A program made the translations under genes and the position numbers. 64,000 nt of DNA, from contig NC_135155.1 of NCBI RefSeq assembly GCF_050948215.1, forward strand, positions 16,395,001 to 16,459,000, read 5' to 3'. The DNA is from Halictus rubicundus. Its lineage: Eukaryota; Arthropoda; Insecta; Hymenoptera; Halictidae. Numbering within the stretch: the first letter of the stretch is position 1; every line of letters begins with the position of its first letter. Below, piece after piece: positions 1-11,485 of the stretch. The notes under the pieces are model-generated. The model saw nothing but the letters and a program-made list of their open reading frames with translations. It was not told the DNA's origin and searched no databases.

Positions 1-1829
1 TTTTTCCAAATCTTTGCTGCTCGCGCCCTTGCAAATGTCAGCGAACTAGTAGGATCGAACCGCGGGGTTAAAATTAAAATTATCAATGAAAAACATAAGT
101 GACATAAGTCTGTTTATTAATTGTTGAACGATTACTTCCGGGAACGAAATTCCGTTGTGTGATAGAGTTTTCTCCGTTCAGAAGTAACGCCGGCGAAAAC
201 ATTTTAGATGCGGATTGGATTACTGGCAATTAGCGACTAATGAGCGTATTCGTGCAGCGAACGTTACGGAAGATTTAGCGCGATCTTGTGTTTGGCGTGC
301 GAAAACGAATCGATCTCGCCGCTCTGAAATATTTAAGGACTTATTCGGAACGGCTTGCCCGCGATTTGCCCGAGAGTTATCAGTGGCGTGTAACTGAAAG
401 ATCGCGTGGGGGAAACAGCGGGGGAAAAATATGCAGGCAACGGTGGAATTGACGTTGATTGTTCCGAAAGGGTTTCGCAATATAATGTCGCCGTTGCCGG
501 GAGGGCGCGTGTAGCAAACTTCATTATACAACCGAACGTGCGCCGCCCGTGCCGTAACAAGGATTTAAACGAATTTGCTCGAAATTAATAGAAAAACGGA
601 ACCGCCGCAATTATTTCGCCGCGGACTATACCGCGGGGGAAAATATTCCCGCGATATTTAGTTGGCGATTCCATTAGTTAGTAATTTGCTGCCGCTTCGG
701 CTTGACAAAGATTAATAGTGCGACTGACCCCCTTCGATTAGCCGATTAATCAAGAAGTTGATTAAGCTTCGAATGAGAACGAACTCGGAGTTGCTGGTGT
801 GTATGCGTGAACGTGCAGCGTTAAGGGAGGCTGGTATTCGTATTTGCAAGAGTTGACCCACTCTTGTTTTCTGAGAACGAGCTATTACATTGTGAACGGT
901 GCTAAATGACCTGTCGAGTACGCTGCTGCTTAGGGCTCCGCTGTAACCGACTACGCGGATATTACAATGCCATTTAGGTTGCTGCGAGAGGCATAATTGC
1001 ACGCAAAGAATCTATCAGAAAAATAAATGAAACTCACTGGGAAAACTTGCCAAAGTTTATCAACTCCCTTGGTTGACGGCAGCTGTCGTGTACGCGTAAC
1101 TTCGCTCCGAATCGATTTCACTGGAATGCTAGCTGCAGAACTTTGCTTCAAAACTATTTGAAGTTCGATCATTTTTCCACCGTCTCGGGATTTTGACAAA
1201 TGAAATTCAATGTCTATAGCTTCACGTGCTTAGCAAGATGGATGATACGTTTGAGATAATATTGTAAATTTCAATTGCTAAATTCAATGTTTGTTCCAGT
1301 AGACATGTTGTAGGTTGCGCTATGTACTGCTATGAGAAAAATGGCGATAGTAAATTTTCCTGTTCATCAGACTATACTTTATAGAAAACTTAATAATACA
1401 AATCCTACTTAATTTCTGAAATTGTGCATCTAGACTTGCATGAGTTGAAGAGTTTCAATTAAAGTAGCCGATTTCGAAATGCAAGTCTGGCCGAGCCAAA
1501 TTCTTACTATTTTTTATAGAGTACACGAGCAATATGGTGGCTCTAATAATCTACCCCTTTTGTTCGAACTATGCAACAGTGAAGCAAAAATGGTCTTTTT
1601 AACTTGAACTGGCTCTAGAAAATGATAAAAATCATTAAAAAAACAAATCAAAGACATTTGCTCAGTCTTCTCGTCTCTATTCGTCTATGTGTCCCGGGTT
1701 TGGGACATATAGACAAAGACTTTTACGTCTCACAATGCCTACAGTTTTTTTAACGCGTCAACCGATTTCGATGAAAATTTCTGCATGTATGTAACTCGCT
1801 TGGATCAACAAAATGGACCTTTCACATTC
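1..1829. other. Single-copy sequence, no gene recognised
   Basis: The first ~1.2 kb is moderately GC-rich and the rest AT-rich. Short open frames occur on both strands but none carries a recognisable domain or plausible codon pattern. I see no tRNA, promoter or repeat that I can name here. Confidence 0.5.
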
Positions 1830-2345
1830 TCATTACAGACGCAGATAAGAAATTCTACCTCTTTTTTCGGAATTACGACCAGCAGCAATTTAAAAAAGAA
1901 AATTATTTATGCATTAGTATATAAGATTATTCTATTATTATCTTCGAAATTGGCAAAAGAAGTAAACTCGTGTGCGTTGCTCTGAAAAGGAGGTTTAATT
2001 TGGTTCAAGTAAATACTATTTACATTGTTTACATTATATACACAAACGCTATACCTGAAAAGGAGAAACGACATTTAAAGTTTATTCTCCAAGTGACAAT
2101 TACCTTTTACCGACGATTCTTCATCTGTCTTTCCTATCTCTCTCTCTCTATCTCTCTCTATCTACCGTCTGGGACGATTCTCTACTCCACCGTTACTTGA
2201 AGGAATACCGTCAAATAATAAATTAAAGAAATACATTTTCTTTACGAGCAAATTAATCCTTCTAACATCTCCAAAAGAAGCAAGCCGTCGAATTTTCAAA
2301 AAGTTATTTGCGTTTAAAGAGTGCAGGAATACTTTGCACACCGAC
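1830..2345. repeat. Diverged copy of the TACAC/GTGTA foldback-like repeat
   Basis: The start (around 1870-1915) and end (2240-2345) resemble the element at 25528-25790: both have an AATTACGACCA-GCAAT motif, then AAATTAATCCTTC, CATCTCCAAAA, AAGCCG and a terminal block close to CTTTGCACACCGACTGTA. About 300 bp of unrelated sequence, including a short TCTA/TC-rich run near 2138-2162, separates the two matching parts. This suggests an old copy interrupted by insertion. No coding capacity is seen. Confidence 0.4.
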
Positions 2346-3770
2346 TGTACACAGGGAGAGCAGGAGAGCGAGAGAAAGAGGAAGTTCGGAGCGGAAAGGA
2401 GTCTCCAGTCAAACGAATCAATATTATCCCGCGTGCAGTATTATTTCCCGGCGTCGCGGTTTCAATTCCATTCCGTCGTTACACACTCGGATATTGCGCG
2501 GGATTCCGAGATTATCCCGAATCCAGCCGGGGGTTTCCTTTGTCGCGCACAAAGGCATCGAATTTTCCCGAGAGGTCGGACGCCGCGGCAGAAATAAGGA
2601 GCCGCCTGCGCCCGGTGCGCTGCGCGCGCGCGCGAAAAGAGAGGCGCACGCGAGAAATCCTTTCCCTGGTGCCTCACTTATTCGATTCCCGGGTTTCCCG
2701 GTGCATTGTTCGATTCCCGGTTCTCGCGTTCGGCCTAACGTCCGACGTAGCAGGTGACCGGAAATTCGGCGAGGAGGTTATCGGCGAGGATACGAGGTCC
2801 GGGAGATGCCGTATCACGAGCAGAGAGCTCGCTTGACGCGGACATGCTTGATCGTCGAACGGGGAGGGGGGAGGGAGGGGGCGTTCTGGGCCCCGTGTTC
2901 TAACCTTTTATCAAGATCTATAAATCTTCGGCGTGGAAATAGGCCACGGGGACGCTGCGAAGGGAATTTCCGGCGTTCGCGAAGACGTTACGTAAATAAC
3001 GAAGCCAACGGTCCGAGTTATGGCGTTCTCCGAGCCAGCTCCGCCCACTCTCCCGCTGACGATAAGAATTCATTTCCATTCTACGAGCGTTTCGAATCGT
3101 CGCGATTTCTCCAGTTTCTCTTTCTCCCCCCTTCGTTCGCTTCATTTGCCGAGTAATGTAACGCGGGATCCGTTTTCCAAGGTCCTCGCCGGGTATGGCA
3201 ACGGCGATCGAGACGCGAATGGAAGGGCGGGCGCGCATAACCGGGTTCTCCTTCTCTCCGTTTGATGTGCCTCGACGTAATCGGCCGGGCAATTACGGAA
3301 CAAAAGGATCCGTACAGCTGGCAGATGTAGGACGACTTTATTCGGAGTTAAAAGAGGGACGTTCCATCTTTGCGCGACGTCTAGGAAAAGGGACTCCGGC
3401 ATTGTTTGCCGTGGGAGCTCGCCGGAGAGCGTTCCTCCCACGAGTAAAAAGAGCAACGAGACGAGACGGGGCGAACCGCGACGGCTCGCGGAAACAGAAA
3501 CGGCGAACGGGACAGGCCGAGGCATATTGTAATGAAACGTCGCCGCGGCGCCGAGCGGCGCCGACGCCGGCGATACGTCGGGATTTACTTTTGATGCTCG
3601 GCCTTACTTTGGACACGATCACCTTTGTACGCGCGGCGAACTTCTACTCTGCAAGTAATCTCGGAAACTGTGCTCCTCCCCCGGAGATAGCAAGCTTTCG
3701 TTCCGCCTAAGAGAAAATACATATCGATACACGAGCAGCCGTGTTTTTCTCTTTTTACCACGTTTTTATT
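2346..3770. other. GC- and CpG-rich single-copy stretch
   Basis: This stretch is clearly richer in GC and CG dinucleotides than its neighbours, with runs such as GCGCGCGCGCG near 2625. Open frames up to 171 codons exist on both strands and in several frames at once, as expected of GC-rich sequence lacking stops rather than of genes. None shows a domain I recognise. It could be a CpG-rich regulatory region, but no core promoter can be placed. Confidence 0.4.
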
Positions 3771-3771
3771 A

Positions 3772-4348
3772 GGACCTTGAATAAGTTCTCGCTGTTTCTT
3801 TTACAAAATAAAAGCTTTTACCCAATGTGCTTGCTTCTGGATCATTCCTAAAACTTTTAAACGTTATGAAACAGTTGACTCATCTACTTGTAATGTTTTT
3901 CCAAGTTCTGCTAGCGTCTGACATCGGTCTTGATCGAGTAATTCCTCCAACTTTTCGTCTTCAAATTTTTTCGGTGCGCCAAAACGTTCTTTATCCTCAA
4001 GTTCAAAATCATTATTTTCGAAGCGTCGAAACCAGTCTCTGCATGTCGTATCCGACAAAGCATTGTCACCATAAGTCTCAACAAGAATTCTATGCGCTTC
4101 AGCTGCAGATTTCTTTTGAATAAAGTAGTGCAATAAAATTCCCCGCAAATACACTTTATTTGGCACAAAAGTAGACATTTTCAGAAGTAAGAAAAAATTA
4201 CTTTGTTTACACTAAAGTGAACTACCATACACTGAAATTTCAGGTTAGATACACTACTGCCTTGCATGTGTGTTACCATTCGAAATTCCACGAACGGGGT
4301 ACTGCTACTGCCATTTTTGAAGAAACAGCGAGAACTTATTCAAGGTCC
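3772..4348 (-). mobile_element. Internally deleted mariner transposon
   Basis: A 577-bp element bounded by near-perfect ~29-bp terminal inverted repeats: GGACCTTGAATAAGTTCTCG from 3772, with its reverse complement ending at 4348. The left flank is TA (3770-3771); the right flank is AA, probably a decayed TA target duplication. The body holds only the 5' end of a transposase gene, so the catalytic two thirds are missing. It is a non-autonomous deletion derivative of a full-length (~1.3 kb) mariner. Confidence 0.88.
3783..4178 (-). pseudogene. Mariner transposase, N-terminal fragment
   Basis: The minus-strand frame from ATG at 4178 encodes about 104 residues that match the N-terminal DNA-binding part of cecropia-type mariner transposases. 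It contains FVPNKVYLRG, KKSAAEAHRILVETYGD, a TCRDWFRRF helix and a GAPKKFED linker, then a second helix-turn-helix ending ESTVS. A stop replaces the residue after STVS at ~3861-3863. The frame then continues with the typical RLKVLGMIQKQAHWV before a second stop next to the inverted repeat. The DDD catalytic domain is absent (about 130 residues against ~345 in an intact enzyme), so it cannot act as a transposase. The ATG start is the usual one for the family. Confidence 0.88.
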
Positions 4349-5450
4349 AATTTTGATTTTAAACTAACTTCCCGATGAGCTCGACTTGAACATGGCTCGA
4401 AACTGGATGACAACACACGCGAGACTAAGAAACAGAAAATAAAAGAATGTTTAAGACGGACTGAAAAGTATAAAATAATTTTTCCCATGCAGATTCCTAA
4501 CCCAGTACACGTAGTCCTGAAAATGTGTGATTGTGAATTTTGAATAGCCATGGAAATACTTGTAAGATTGACAATTGATTGCACGAATAGTTCACCTAAG
4601 TCGCTAACAATTTTATTGCGCTGCAAATGGTGTGGACTGTTGCGTGAGTTTTCTTGTGACTTGAAGACGGTATGACTCTTAGGTTTCCAGCGTGCCCTTG
4701 TGTACTTCAAATGCGACGAGAAACGCTGATTTCGTATTCGTGTCAGTAAAAAGAACGGAGGTACTGACATACAACGAGATTTCACTGTAATTAGCTAGAG
4801 CTTCGCAAGATGGCGGCGCGAGCCCGAGCGGAGAGGACGAGTAGCGAATTTTTGGGCGTCCATTGGAAAGTTCATTACCGCTGGGATAGCGTTCACGACC
4901 GTTGCAATAATCCGAAGACCGGGGAATACTTTGATGAAGTCATTAATGTACCAATTCATAGAGAAACACGAAACTTGGAGAGGCTCGTTTAAACTATGCC
5001 GCAACATTTGCCGCAACGTTGAACGCTTCCAAGTGGCATTCGAGTAATTTCTGGCCCGGTTCAATGTTCGTGGCGCCGACCCCGTAAAGGGAGGACGTCT
5101 TCATCGTAGCAATAAGGCGGAAGTGGCGGTATTAGTAACTCGCAAAATGTTCATTGAACTTGGATAGCAGGTGTTTCGCGACAAGGCGGAACGACTGATT
5201 GCGTAGAAGTGCGTCGTGTCGCGTCCTCTCGCGTTTAACGCCCGACAAAACGATCCTGATAAACGGTTTCAGCCATTACCCTTCGTTATCAAACAGGGAT
5301 AAATGTGCCGTGCCGTGGATTAGGGCACGGTGAAACTGAACTGCCAGCCGACGCTGCACCATGGTCTCTCAACTTTGTCTCGCTTACTATCTTCTCTTCA
5401 GGATAATGTTTTCAAAGTATTTCGACTCAATTATAAATACCTCAAGAATA
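4349..5450. other. Single-copy sequence, no gene recognised
   Basis: Open frames of 60-149 codons lie on both strands without recognisable domains. No repeat shared with the rest of the window was noticed. Composition changes from AT-rich (4349-4790) to GC-richer (4800-5350). Confidence 0.4.
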
Positions 5451-5690
5451 CAGTGAATTCGCGATATATGTCGCCGAGGATTGGGTGATAAATGTCGCGT
5501 AATTAATGAAAATAAAAAAGTTTTGATGTTTACACTCGGCGGCGACCGGCGATATTTCTCTGTATATGTCGCCAGGGCCTGGATGATAAACGTCGCGGAA
5601 TTATCCCCACTACACGGCTCAGGTATTTCTCCTGGACGATACATGACGCTGGTAAGACCCATATTGTTGACATACATCGAGATTTCACTG
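5451..5690. mobile_element. MITE, CAGTG/ATATATGTC family, copy 1
   Basis: A 240-bp element flanked by TA on both sides (5449-5450, 5691-5692). It starts CAGTGAATTCGCGATATATG and ends with the inverse (CATCGAGATTTCACTG). The interior shares the block GCCAGGGCCTGGATGATAAA and CGTCGCGGAATTATCCCCAC with copies at 23980, 59928 and 60897. It encodes no protein. Termini and TA target site place it with non-autonomous Tc1/mariner-type elements. Confidence 0.8.
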
Positions 5691-5692
5691 TA

Positions 5693-5858
5693 TGTTATTA
5701 ATTTCCTTTGAACCGAAATAAAATTCTATTTTGATATACAGCTATTGAAGACCATACAAGCATACAATAGATATAAATTTTCTCCTTTCTTTAGGAAATT
5801 ACGAATTACAAAAAAGTTGTAATTACCAAAACCGTAAAATGGGTCGTAGTGCAAGGGG
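5693..5858. mobile_element. Truncated TTAA-flanked MITE (CCCCTTGC family)
   Basis: The right end is GTAGTGCAAGGGG followed by TTAA (5859-5862). The interior (TATGTTATTAATTTCCTT, then CATACAATAGATATAAA) matches 14857-14960. The left end is lost where the CAGTG MITE ends at 5690. It is probably a piggyBac-type non-autonomous element that was interrupted or truncated. Confidence 0.55.
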
Positions 5859-5862
5859 TTAA

Positions 5863-6460
5863 ATATAACCTGAAGGATCCGTTTCGGATAATGGTCGCGG
5901 AAAAATGTCCACGAAGCCATTAGTCGATTGAGTCATTAATATTCTATACATCCGGCCAATTACAGTCACTTAACTCCCGGAGATTTTCTGCGACGCTAAT
6001 TAAAACAGTTTCAAATCGCCGCTGATAGATATCGCGGCCGTATCGACAGGGACCGCGATGAGAATTGCTGGATAATACTCATTATTATTCATTACGTGAT
6101 TGCTGATTAGAATCAGCCGGAAATCCGCTTAAGCGGCGCACCGAAATACAATCCTAACCGCATGAATTTTCAATCGGCAATCTTTTCACCCCTCGGCCAC
6201 CCTGGGCATACCCGATAATAGTCACGAAACGTTTTTCCTTCGACCGGTATTCATATCTTTCAGTTTTAACAATGTCCTTTCCGGTCGTTTTGCTCCGACG
6301 TTAGGTTATCCTGGATGATCCGCGGAGTTTCATGCGAGAAATTCACCCCGCCGAAGGGCGTTAGGGTCGTCGTGTTTCAATCGTGGCTATCGACTACGAG
6401 AGCTTGTGAGCTGGTTAGGGAATTTTTATTATTATAATTCGGGTTCTATTAGCTTGGACG
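5863..6460. other. Single-copy sequence
   Basis: No gene, repeat or RNA recognised. Confidence 0.35.
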
Positions 6461-6471
6461 GATGTCCGTGG

Positions 6472-6648
6472 CAGTGTCGCCAGATGAGGGGAGGGAGCAC
6501 GAATTGAGGGGAAAAAGTTACCCTCTCTCCGCCAGTACCGGAGTATGAGACGAAACGCGTCACGTGACCGCGCCGCGCCGAAGAGTGGGGGAATAGCGCG
6601 GTAGAAGGGGAAATCAGAGTGGGGGAACAAGTCTTGATCTGGCGACTC
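6472..6648. repeat. Inverted-repeat element, CAGTGTCGCCAGAT ends
   Basis: It starts CAGTGTCGCCAGATGAGGGG and ends GATCTGGCGACTCTG, an imperfect terminal inverted repeat. A second start-like block (GGCAGTGTTGTCAGAT) follows at ~6657. The interior shares a CACGTGAC block and a GGTAACTTTTTC-like block with 11565-11640 and 15185-15262, so this is a dispersed family. No protein is encoded. Confidence 0.5.
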
Positions 6649-6859
6649 TGGTCCGTGGCAGTGTTGTCAGATCGAGAAAATCAAGGGCAATACAATATAC
6701 CACCTCTCTGATCATCAGAGTAATACGGGACACGTTGCGCCTGCGCGACGGGGACGCAACAATCACGTGACATGTCGCAACTTTTAGGTTATTGCCGCGA
6801 ACCTGTTACCCATTTAACCGATTAACTGCCAAATTTTAGAATGAAAGAATGGAACTGAC

Positions 6860-7095
6860 TGACTCTTAGAGGGTAGTTGGGACCAACCGTGGTCTTCTCG
6901 GACCAATTAAAGGCAGCTCGGGCCGGTTCGGGCTTATCCTCTCTCGAGCAACTCTGACCAGATTCAGTGAGGCTGAATGGATGTCCATGGACCGACCTGA
7001 AGTCATTCGAACCTCTTAGAGGGTAGTTGGGACCAACCGGGGTCTTCTCGGACCAATTAGAGGCAAGTCGGGCCGATTCGAGCAACCCACTTAGC
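6860..7095. repeat. Two direct copies of a ~70-bp block, 150 bp apart
   Basis: The block starting CTCTTAGAGGGTAGTTGGGA at 6863 recurs at 7013 with few changes, followed by GGTCTTCTCGGACCAATTA. Diverged relatives (AAGTCGGGCCGATTCGAGCA) occur at about 11676-11700. The offset is 150 bp. It encodes nothing recognisable. Confidence 0.6.
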
Positions 7096-7099
7096 AGTG

Positions 7100-8902
7100 A
7101 TCGAATTGGTAGTTTCGGGTACAAGAGCCCGATAATGGTCCCGATTGTTTTTTCCTATTCCGGTGTTCATATCTTCCGGGTCTAGCGGTGTCCTTGGCGC
7201 TCTTTTTGCTGAGACGTTTGATTGTCCTGGAGGACCCGCCTCGGCTCCTTGCAAGGAGTACACTCGAGCCGGCGTGGCGTCGCGTTTAATTCAATCGTGA
7301 CCATCGACTAGGAGGGCTGGTGAACCGGTTATTGGAAATTGGTCCGACGACCTCGACTTGATTACTGGCGCGTGTCTGAATACGAGCACTCGGCAATTAA
7401 CGTGCGATTGCTTCGCCGAAATAGTCGTCGCGACGTCAGAACGCTCCACTCGAATGCGTCGGCTTGATCCAATGACGGATCATACTACCGAGCCCAGTAG
7501 AGCGTCAAACTGGTATGATATCGGTCTCGGTTCTCGAGACAGTTAGGGAGAACTGTTCTACCCAACAATGATCAGGAAGTACCGGAATTTCCAGCTATTG
7601 TACGTCCCGGTTACTATTATCATTTCGGTTTCCTGTTCCTGATATAATGGAATATATTATATTTTATTAGTCCTAAAGTCCTCGAAGTTTGGAATGAAAA
7701 ATATATTTTCTAGAATATAACTGAAAGGCTTTTTCGCGTGCGTGGTGTTCGGTTGGCAATCCAATCCAATCCGAAACATTTTTTGAAAGAATTATTCAGT
7801 TTAAAAACACATCGAACGTAAGTTTTTACAGTATTGCGAACAATAGTGGCGCGATTGAAATTGGTTGAAAATTGATTTTTTAATACGGAAAAGTGGTATT
7901 GCGAACGGTTAACGTGACCATTGGCTGTTAAAAAGAAAACTAATTTTTGAGATGTAGTACGGTATTATTGTTGAAAACATTTGAACAATTTCAATTGAAT
8001 ACGTTTTTCGAACAAATCATTTTTCCGAAACCTTTCTACGCAGAATGTTTTGACAAATGGATTCGCGTGAAAAGGAATATGCAGTTCCATTAAAAAAAAA
8101 AAAAAAGAACGTGTATATACATTTTTTAGATGTCGTTGCGTTGATGAAAAAAATGAAACATAGACCTTCCAATACCACTCAACTTTTTCCTTTACAGATT
8201 TTGTTCCTGTTTCCAATTTGACGACGTTTCAATTGAATCAAAAACGTAACTACGTATGAAACAACTTCAATCGTTGATTAATTCTTTCGTTTAGGTTTTC
8301 TTGTATGCACTGCCTACCAAATTTTGGAAATTGTTGGAAAAATCATAACTTATGAGTTTCGGGAAAATACGCCAACATTTTTGGAAATAATCGCCGAAAT
8401 TTCGAGTTCGTATTCTTCGAACCTAAACGCGATCATTTCCATTGGATCGTGTTGACTTAACAATCATGTTTGCATTTCCATCTATTTGCGGACTGATTGT
8501 TGTCTTTCAGCCAGTCGAGTACACATTAGTTATTTACCTGTTTAATGAATTCTGCTATTTGACAAAATGGCGTGCCGCGCTCCCCTGACTGGCGGCGACG
8601 AACACAGTTCACCGGTGATTACTTAACCGAAGAACACATACCTGCAACAAAAATACAATATTTTCATCTTAAAAATTAATCATCGACCAACAGGTAAATA
8701 TTCTTTCTATCATTTCTATCAATTTCCAACTTGGACTTAAAATTTATATTGTAGAATACAACTTCCTAACGACGTGTTAGACATACGCCAGCGACATTAT
8801 TTATCGTCCTTTCTAACAAAAAGAATTTTTCAATTTACTCGCAGTTTAATATCATTTCAGAAGGTTCGGTTTAACGCATTGTGTAAAATAAATTCCTCGC
8901 CT
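7100..8902. other. AT-rich single-copy sequence
   Basis: GC-richer to ~7550, then AT-rich with an A-run at 8091-8105. Nothing longer than 83 codons is open and no homology is recognised. Confidence 0.35.
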
Positions 8903-8906
8903 TAAC

Positions 8907-9119
8907 ACTAGACCTACCGGACCAGTCAAGATGACTGGTTCCTAATTTTTTCTTTCACAATTACAAAAATTATAAAAATGTCATCAGAAATTTTTGGATG
9001 AACTTCTTCATTGGAGCACTCGTTAGAATATAAATGGTGTGAGGATTGAATAGAAGTAGTCTTGTCATGATTACAAAGCAATATACGTCGGTCGTATTTA
9101 TCACTCGGTAGTTCTAGTG
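8907..9119. mobile_element. Diverged TTAA-flanked MITE (CACTAG ends)
   Basis: TTAA at 8903-8906 and 9120-9123 bracket a 213-bp sequence starting CACTAGACCTACCGG and ending CTCGGTAGTTCTAGTG, an imperfect inverted repeat. Next to the left end lies CAGTCAAGATGACTGG, corresponding to the CCCGTCAAAATGACGG block of the related family at 46753-46970. PiggyBac-type by target site; no transposase. Confidence 0.6.
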
Positions 9120-9123
9120 TTAA

Positions 9124-9872
9124 AGTTCAGATAAAAATCGTAATCAGAATTTTCAGTTATTTATTATCAAGTGTTGCGAACGGAACGAAACTGCATGGAA
9201 TTGATGAACGCGCATCTAACACGGTCCTGTCCAAGTTTTCTCTGGGGGCAAAACAGTTTGCCCGGTCTGCACTCGTTATTGTAACAGACGAACAATGTAC
9301 AGTTGATACCTTGTTACGCGTTCATGTAAACCGAGCATAAATTCGATACGGCGGCGGTAGTGGTTACCGGAAACCGCACGGCAAGTTCCAGAGTACTGTC
9401 TGCGTCTGTCCGGCGCGCGGCGGCTTTCAAAAACAAATTTCTATAAACACCTTATCAGCAACTTATTACGAGAGCCGCGCGGAGGATACAGTAGGGTATA
9501 ACTTACATACTTTATTACACGGGTCCAAATCGATTTCCCTTTGCCCTTTCGATAGAATTCCCTCCGGTTCTCCTTTCGGCCACCTCCTCCGCCCGCACTC
9601 CCATTACATTCGATCACGATATTATAAAAGCAATCACGTCACGGGCATTCGTTTCCGAGAGAACGGATACGGGATTCAATGTATTTTCACAAAAGCGTTC
9701 GTGGACCAGAATCTCCTGAACCGGCGTGCATTTACTCGGCGGCGGGGAAAAAAAGCGCAGAAAATCCGAACGAAAATATTACAAGCCCTGGTAATGCTCG
9801 TCACGTATTAGTGCATTCTCTCTCTGTATCGATGTGAATTCAGTCCCCCCCTCCCAAAAAGAAAACGGAGAA
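9124..9872. other. Single-copy GC-rich sequence
   Basis: No gene recognised. GC-rich from about 9340, with no open frame worth reporting. Confidence 0.35.
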
Positions 9873-10142
9873 GAAATTTCTTGTCGATCATTTGCACGGT
9901 TTTCGATGAGGGTTTTTGTTTCTCTAGAAACGCGACAGAGTTTCAAGCGGAGATTTCAAAAGAATGACGCTCCCTGAATTTCGCAAAAAAAAAAAGAAAA
10001 CAGAAAAGAAATTTCTTGTCGATCATTTGCACGGTTTTCGATGAGGGTTTTTGTTTCTCTAGAAACGCGACAGAGTTTCAAGCGGAGATTTCAAAAGAAT
10101 GACGCTCCCTGAATTTCGCAAAAAAAAAAAGAAAGCAGAAAA
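9873..10142. repeat. 135-bp tandem duplication
   Basis: Two copies (9873-10007 and 10008-10142) of a unit starting GAAATTTCTTGTCGATCATT and ending with an A-rich run after TCCCTGAATTTCGC. They are nearly identical, so the duplication is recent. It abuts the poly(A) side of the retrotransposon fragment at 10147. Confidence 0.85.
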
Positions 10143-10172
10143 GAAATTTTTTTTTTTTAGACGCTTATTTTA

Positions 10173-10211
10173 AAGTGGTCGCATTAACGGCTAGGTCATT
10201 AGCGACCACTT
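10173..10211 (-). ncRNA. LINE 3' UTR stem-loop, copy A
   Basis: AAGTGGTCGC (10173-10182) and GCGACCACTT (10202-10211) form a perfect 10-bp stem around a 19-nt loop. In retrotransposon sense the loop begins TAATGACCT. A matching stem-loop with different stem bases but the same loop core lies at 40261-40292. In some LINEs the reverse transcriptase recognises such 3' hairpins; that role here is inferred. Confidence 0.6.
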
Positions 10212-10293
10212 CAGTTACAATTGAATATAACAGAGAAGGTTACAGTTATTTTTACATTGTGGTGTGTTACAGCAAAAACAAATTTATAACATT

Positions 10294-10554
10294 TTATATA
10301 TATATATCAATCGATTTAAAAAACAAAAGGACGTTTCCAATATTGTTCTCGTTTAAATTTGTCATGAGGTCATTTTCGATGGAAAATCTGGATCGTTGAG
10401 AAGAGAATTTCGGACATTCGAGTAGGATATGTTGGATGTTGTTGGATACGGCGCAAGTTGTACATTCCGGTGGGTTTTGTTTAGTTATCAGGAATTCGTG
10501 GGTATATCTTGAGTGACCTGTTGAAGTCCCAGGATTAGATTGTGGGGTGACCAA
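10294..10554 (-). pseudogene. LINE ORF2 C-terminal fragment (Cys/His motif)
   Basis: The 86-codon frame contains TGHSRYTHEFLI, PECTTCAVSNN and HILLECPKF. This is the C-terminal segment after the reverse transcriptase (and usually RNase H) domain in Jockey/I-like elements: a C-x2-C pair followed by H-x4-C and a CP-[KR]-F motif. The reverse transcriptase and endonuclease domains are missing. The in-frame stop at 10294 is probably the natural end of ORF2. A TTG at the 5' edge is an artefact of truncation rather than a start. Confidence 0.72.
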
Positions 10555-10555
10555 T

Positions 10556-11273
10556 CAAATGAAGCGAAAAAAAGTAAATGTAGTGCGAACAAAGAAAATA
10601 GGAGAAAATACTATAAGGTACTTTGTTCGCTTGACAGTATTTTGTAACGCAAATATTAATGCATACCTCAATGTCCTCCCCCTCCTTGTTTTTACTCCCT
10701 CGGAAATTCCCATCGGTCATTCTAGTCGTACAATATTGTGCTGTTTATCAACACGCCGGGGCAAGTGCAGAATCTATTAGGACAACGCGACCGAAAATAC
10801 ATGGAACAGCGCACCGGACATCGTTAAGCACGCACACTCGTGCACAAGTATTCCAATACGATAATTCGAAGTATTGCAGAGAACAAGAACATCAAGAACA
10901 TCCCTTTTAAAATATAAAACCGCCGATTCTGTCTGTTCCAGTTGAGAGCACGTTTGGTCCCGTAATATTAATTCTTTGTCCACAAAGCGGTGGTTTGAGT
11001 AACGGAAGCTTTGAATAATGCACTTTGTTACGTACGAATAGCCATGTTCGAAACGAAAAAAAGAAACGAGATTGCAGATATGTGTCTCATTTATCCTTTT
11101 CCATTGTCAAGAAATACTTGAAATATTACAGGTACATGCAACATTAATATATTCTATTTCGCGATATCAGAAAAATTACAATTTAGGGAATCGCGAAGAA
11201 AATGGCAGAAGTTACATTTTACAACTGCTTCATCCGAGTCTGCAATGAAAATTTGAAAGATTTGTTCTGAAGA
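10556..11273. other. Single-copy sequence
   Basis: AT-rich, with small open frames only. No gene recognised. Confidence 0.35.
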
Positions 11274-11277
11274 TTAA

Positions 11278-11485
11278 CACTAGGTTTACGGAGCACTAAA
11301 AGTGACTATTTTACATTACTTTGCAAAAATAACATGACTGTATCTATCAGTGGCCATCTTTTTAATAATGTATACCCAAAGAAATCAATTTGTTAAATAA
11401 TTCCTCATGGATGCATATTTGCAATCTCAATACTCGTAAATTAAAAATATTAGAATCCGTCGTTTTGACGGGTCCCGTAAATCTA
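11278..11485. mobile_element. TTAA-flanked MITE, CACTAGGTTTACGG family
   Basis: TTAA at 11274-11277 precedes CACTAGGTTTACGGAGCAC. The other end reaches TTTTGACGGGTCCCGTAAAT and then decays, so the second TTAA is lost. It is the same family as 20549, 46753 and 56149. No coding capacity; piggyBac-type by family target site. Confidence 0.75.

Larger units (their letters stand above)
10147..10555 (-). mobile_element. Non-LTR retrotransposon 3' end, copy A
   Basis: A 5'-truncated LINE on the minus strand: an open frame (10554-10294), a 3' untranslated segment with a stem-loop (10173-10211), and a T-run on the plus strand (10147-10158) that corresponds to a poly(A) tail. Upstream of 10555 the coding frame stops and no further retrotransposon sequence is seen. 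This is consistent with ordinary 5' truncation during target-primed integration. Confidence 0.72.

Noticed and set aside
2700..2725. tRNA-like T-loop GTTCGATTCC
   Set aside because: No matching T stem, acceptor stem or A box could be folded around it.
2308..3710. Several 120-171-codon frames on both strands
   Set aside because: Many frames are open at once in GC-rich DNA, which is compositional. No motifs.
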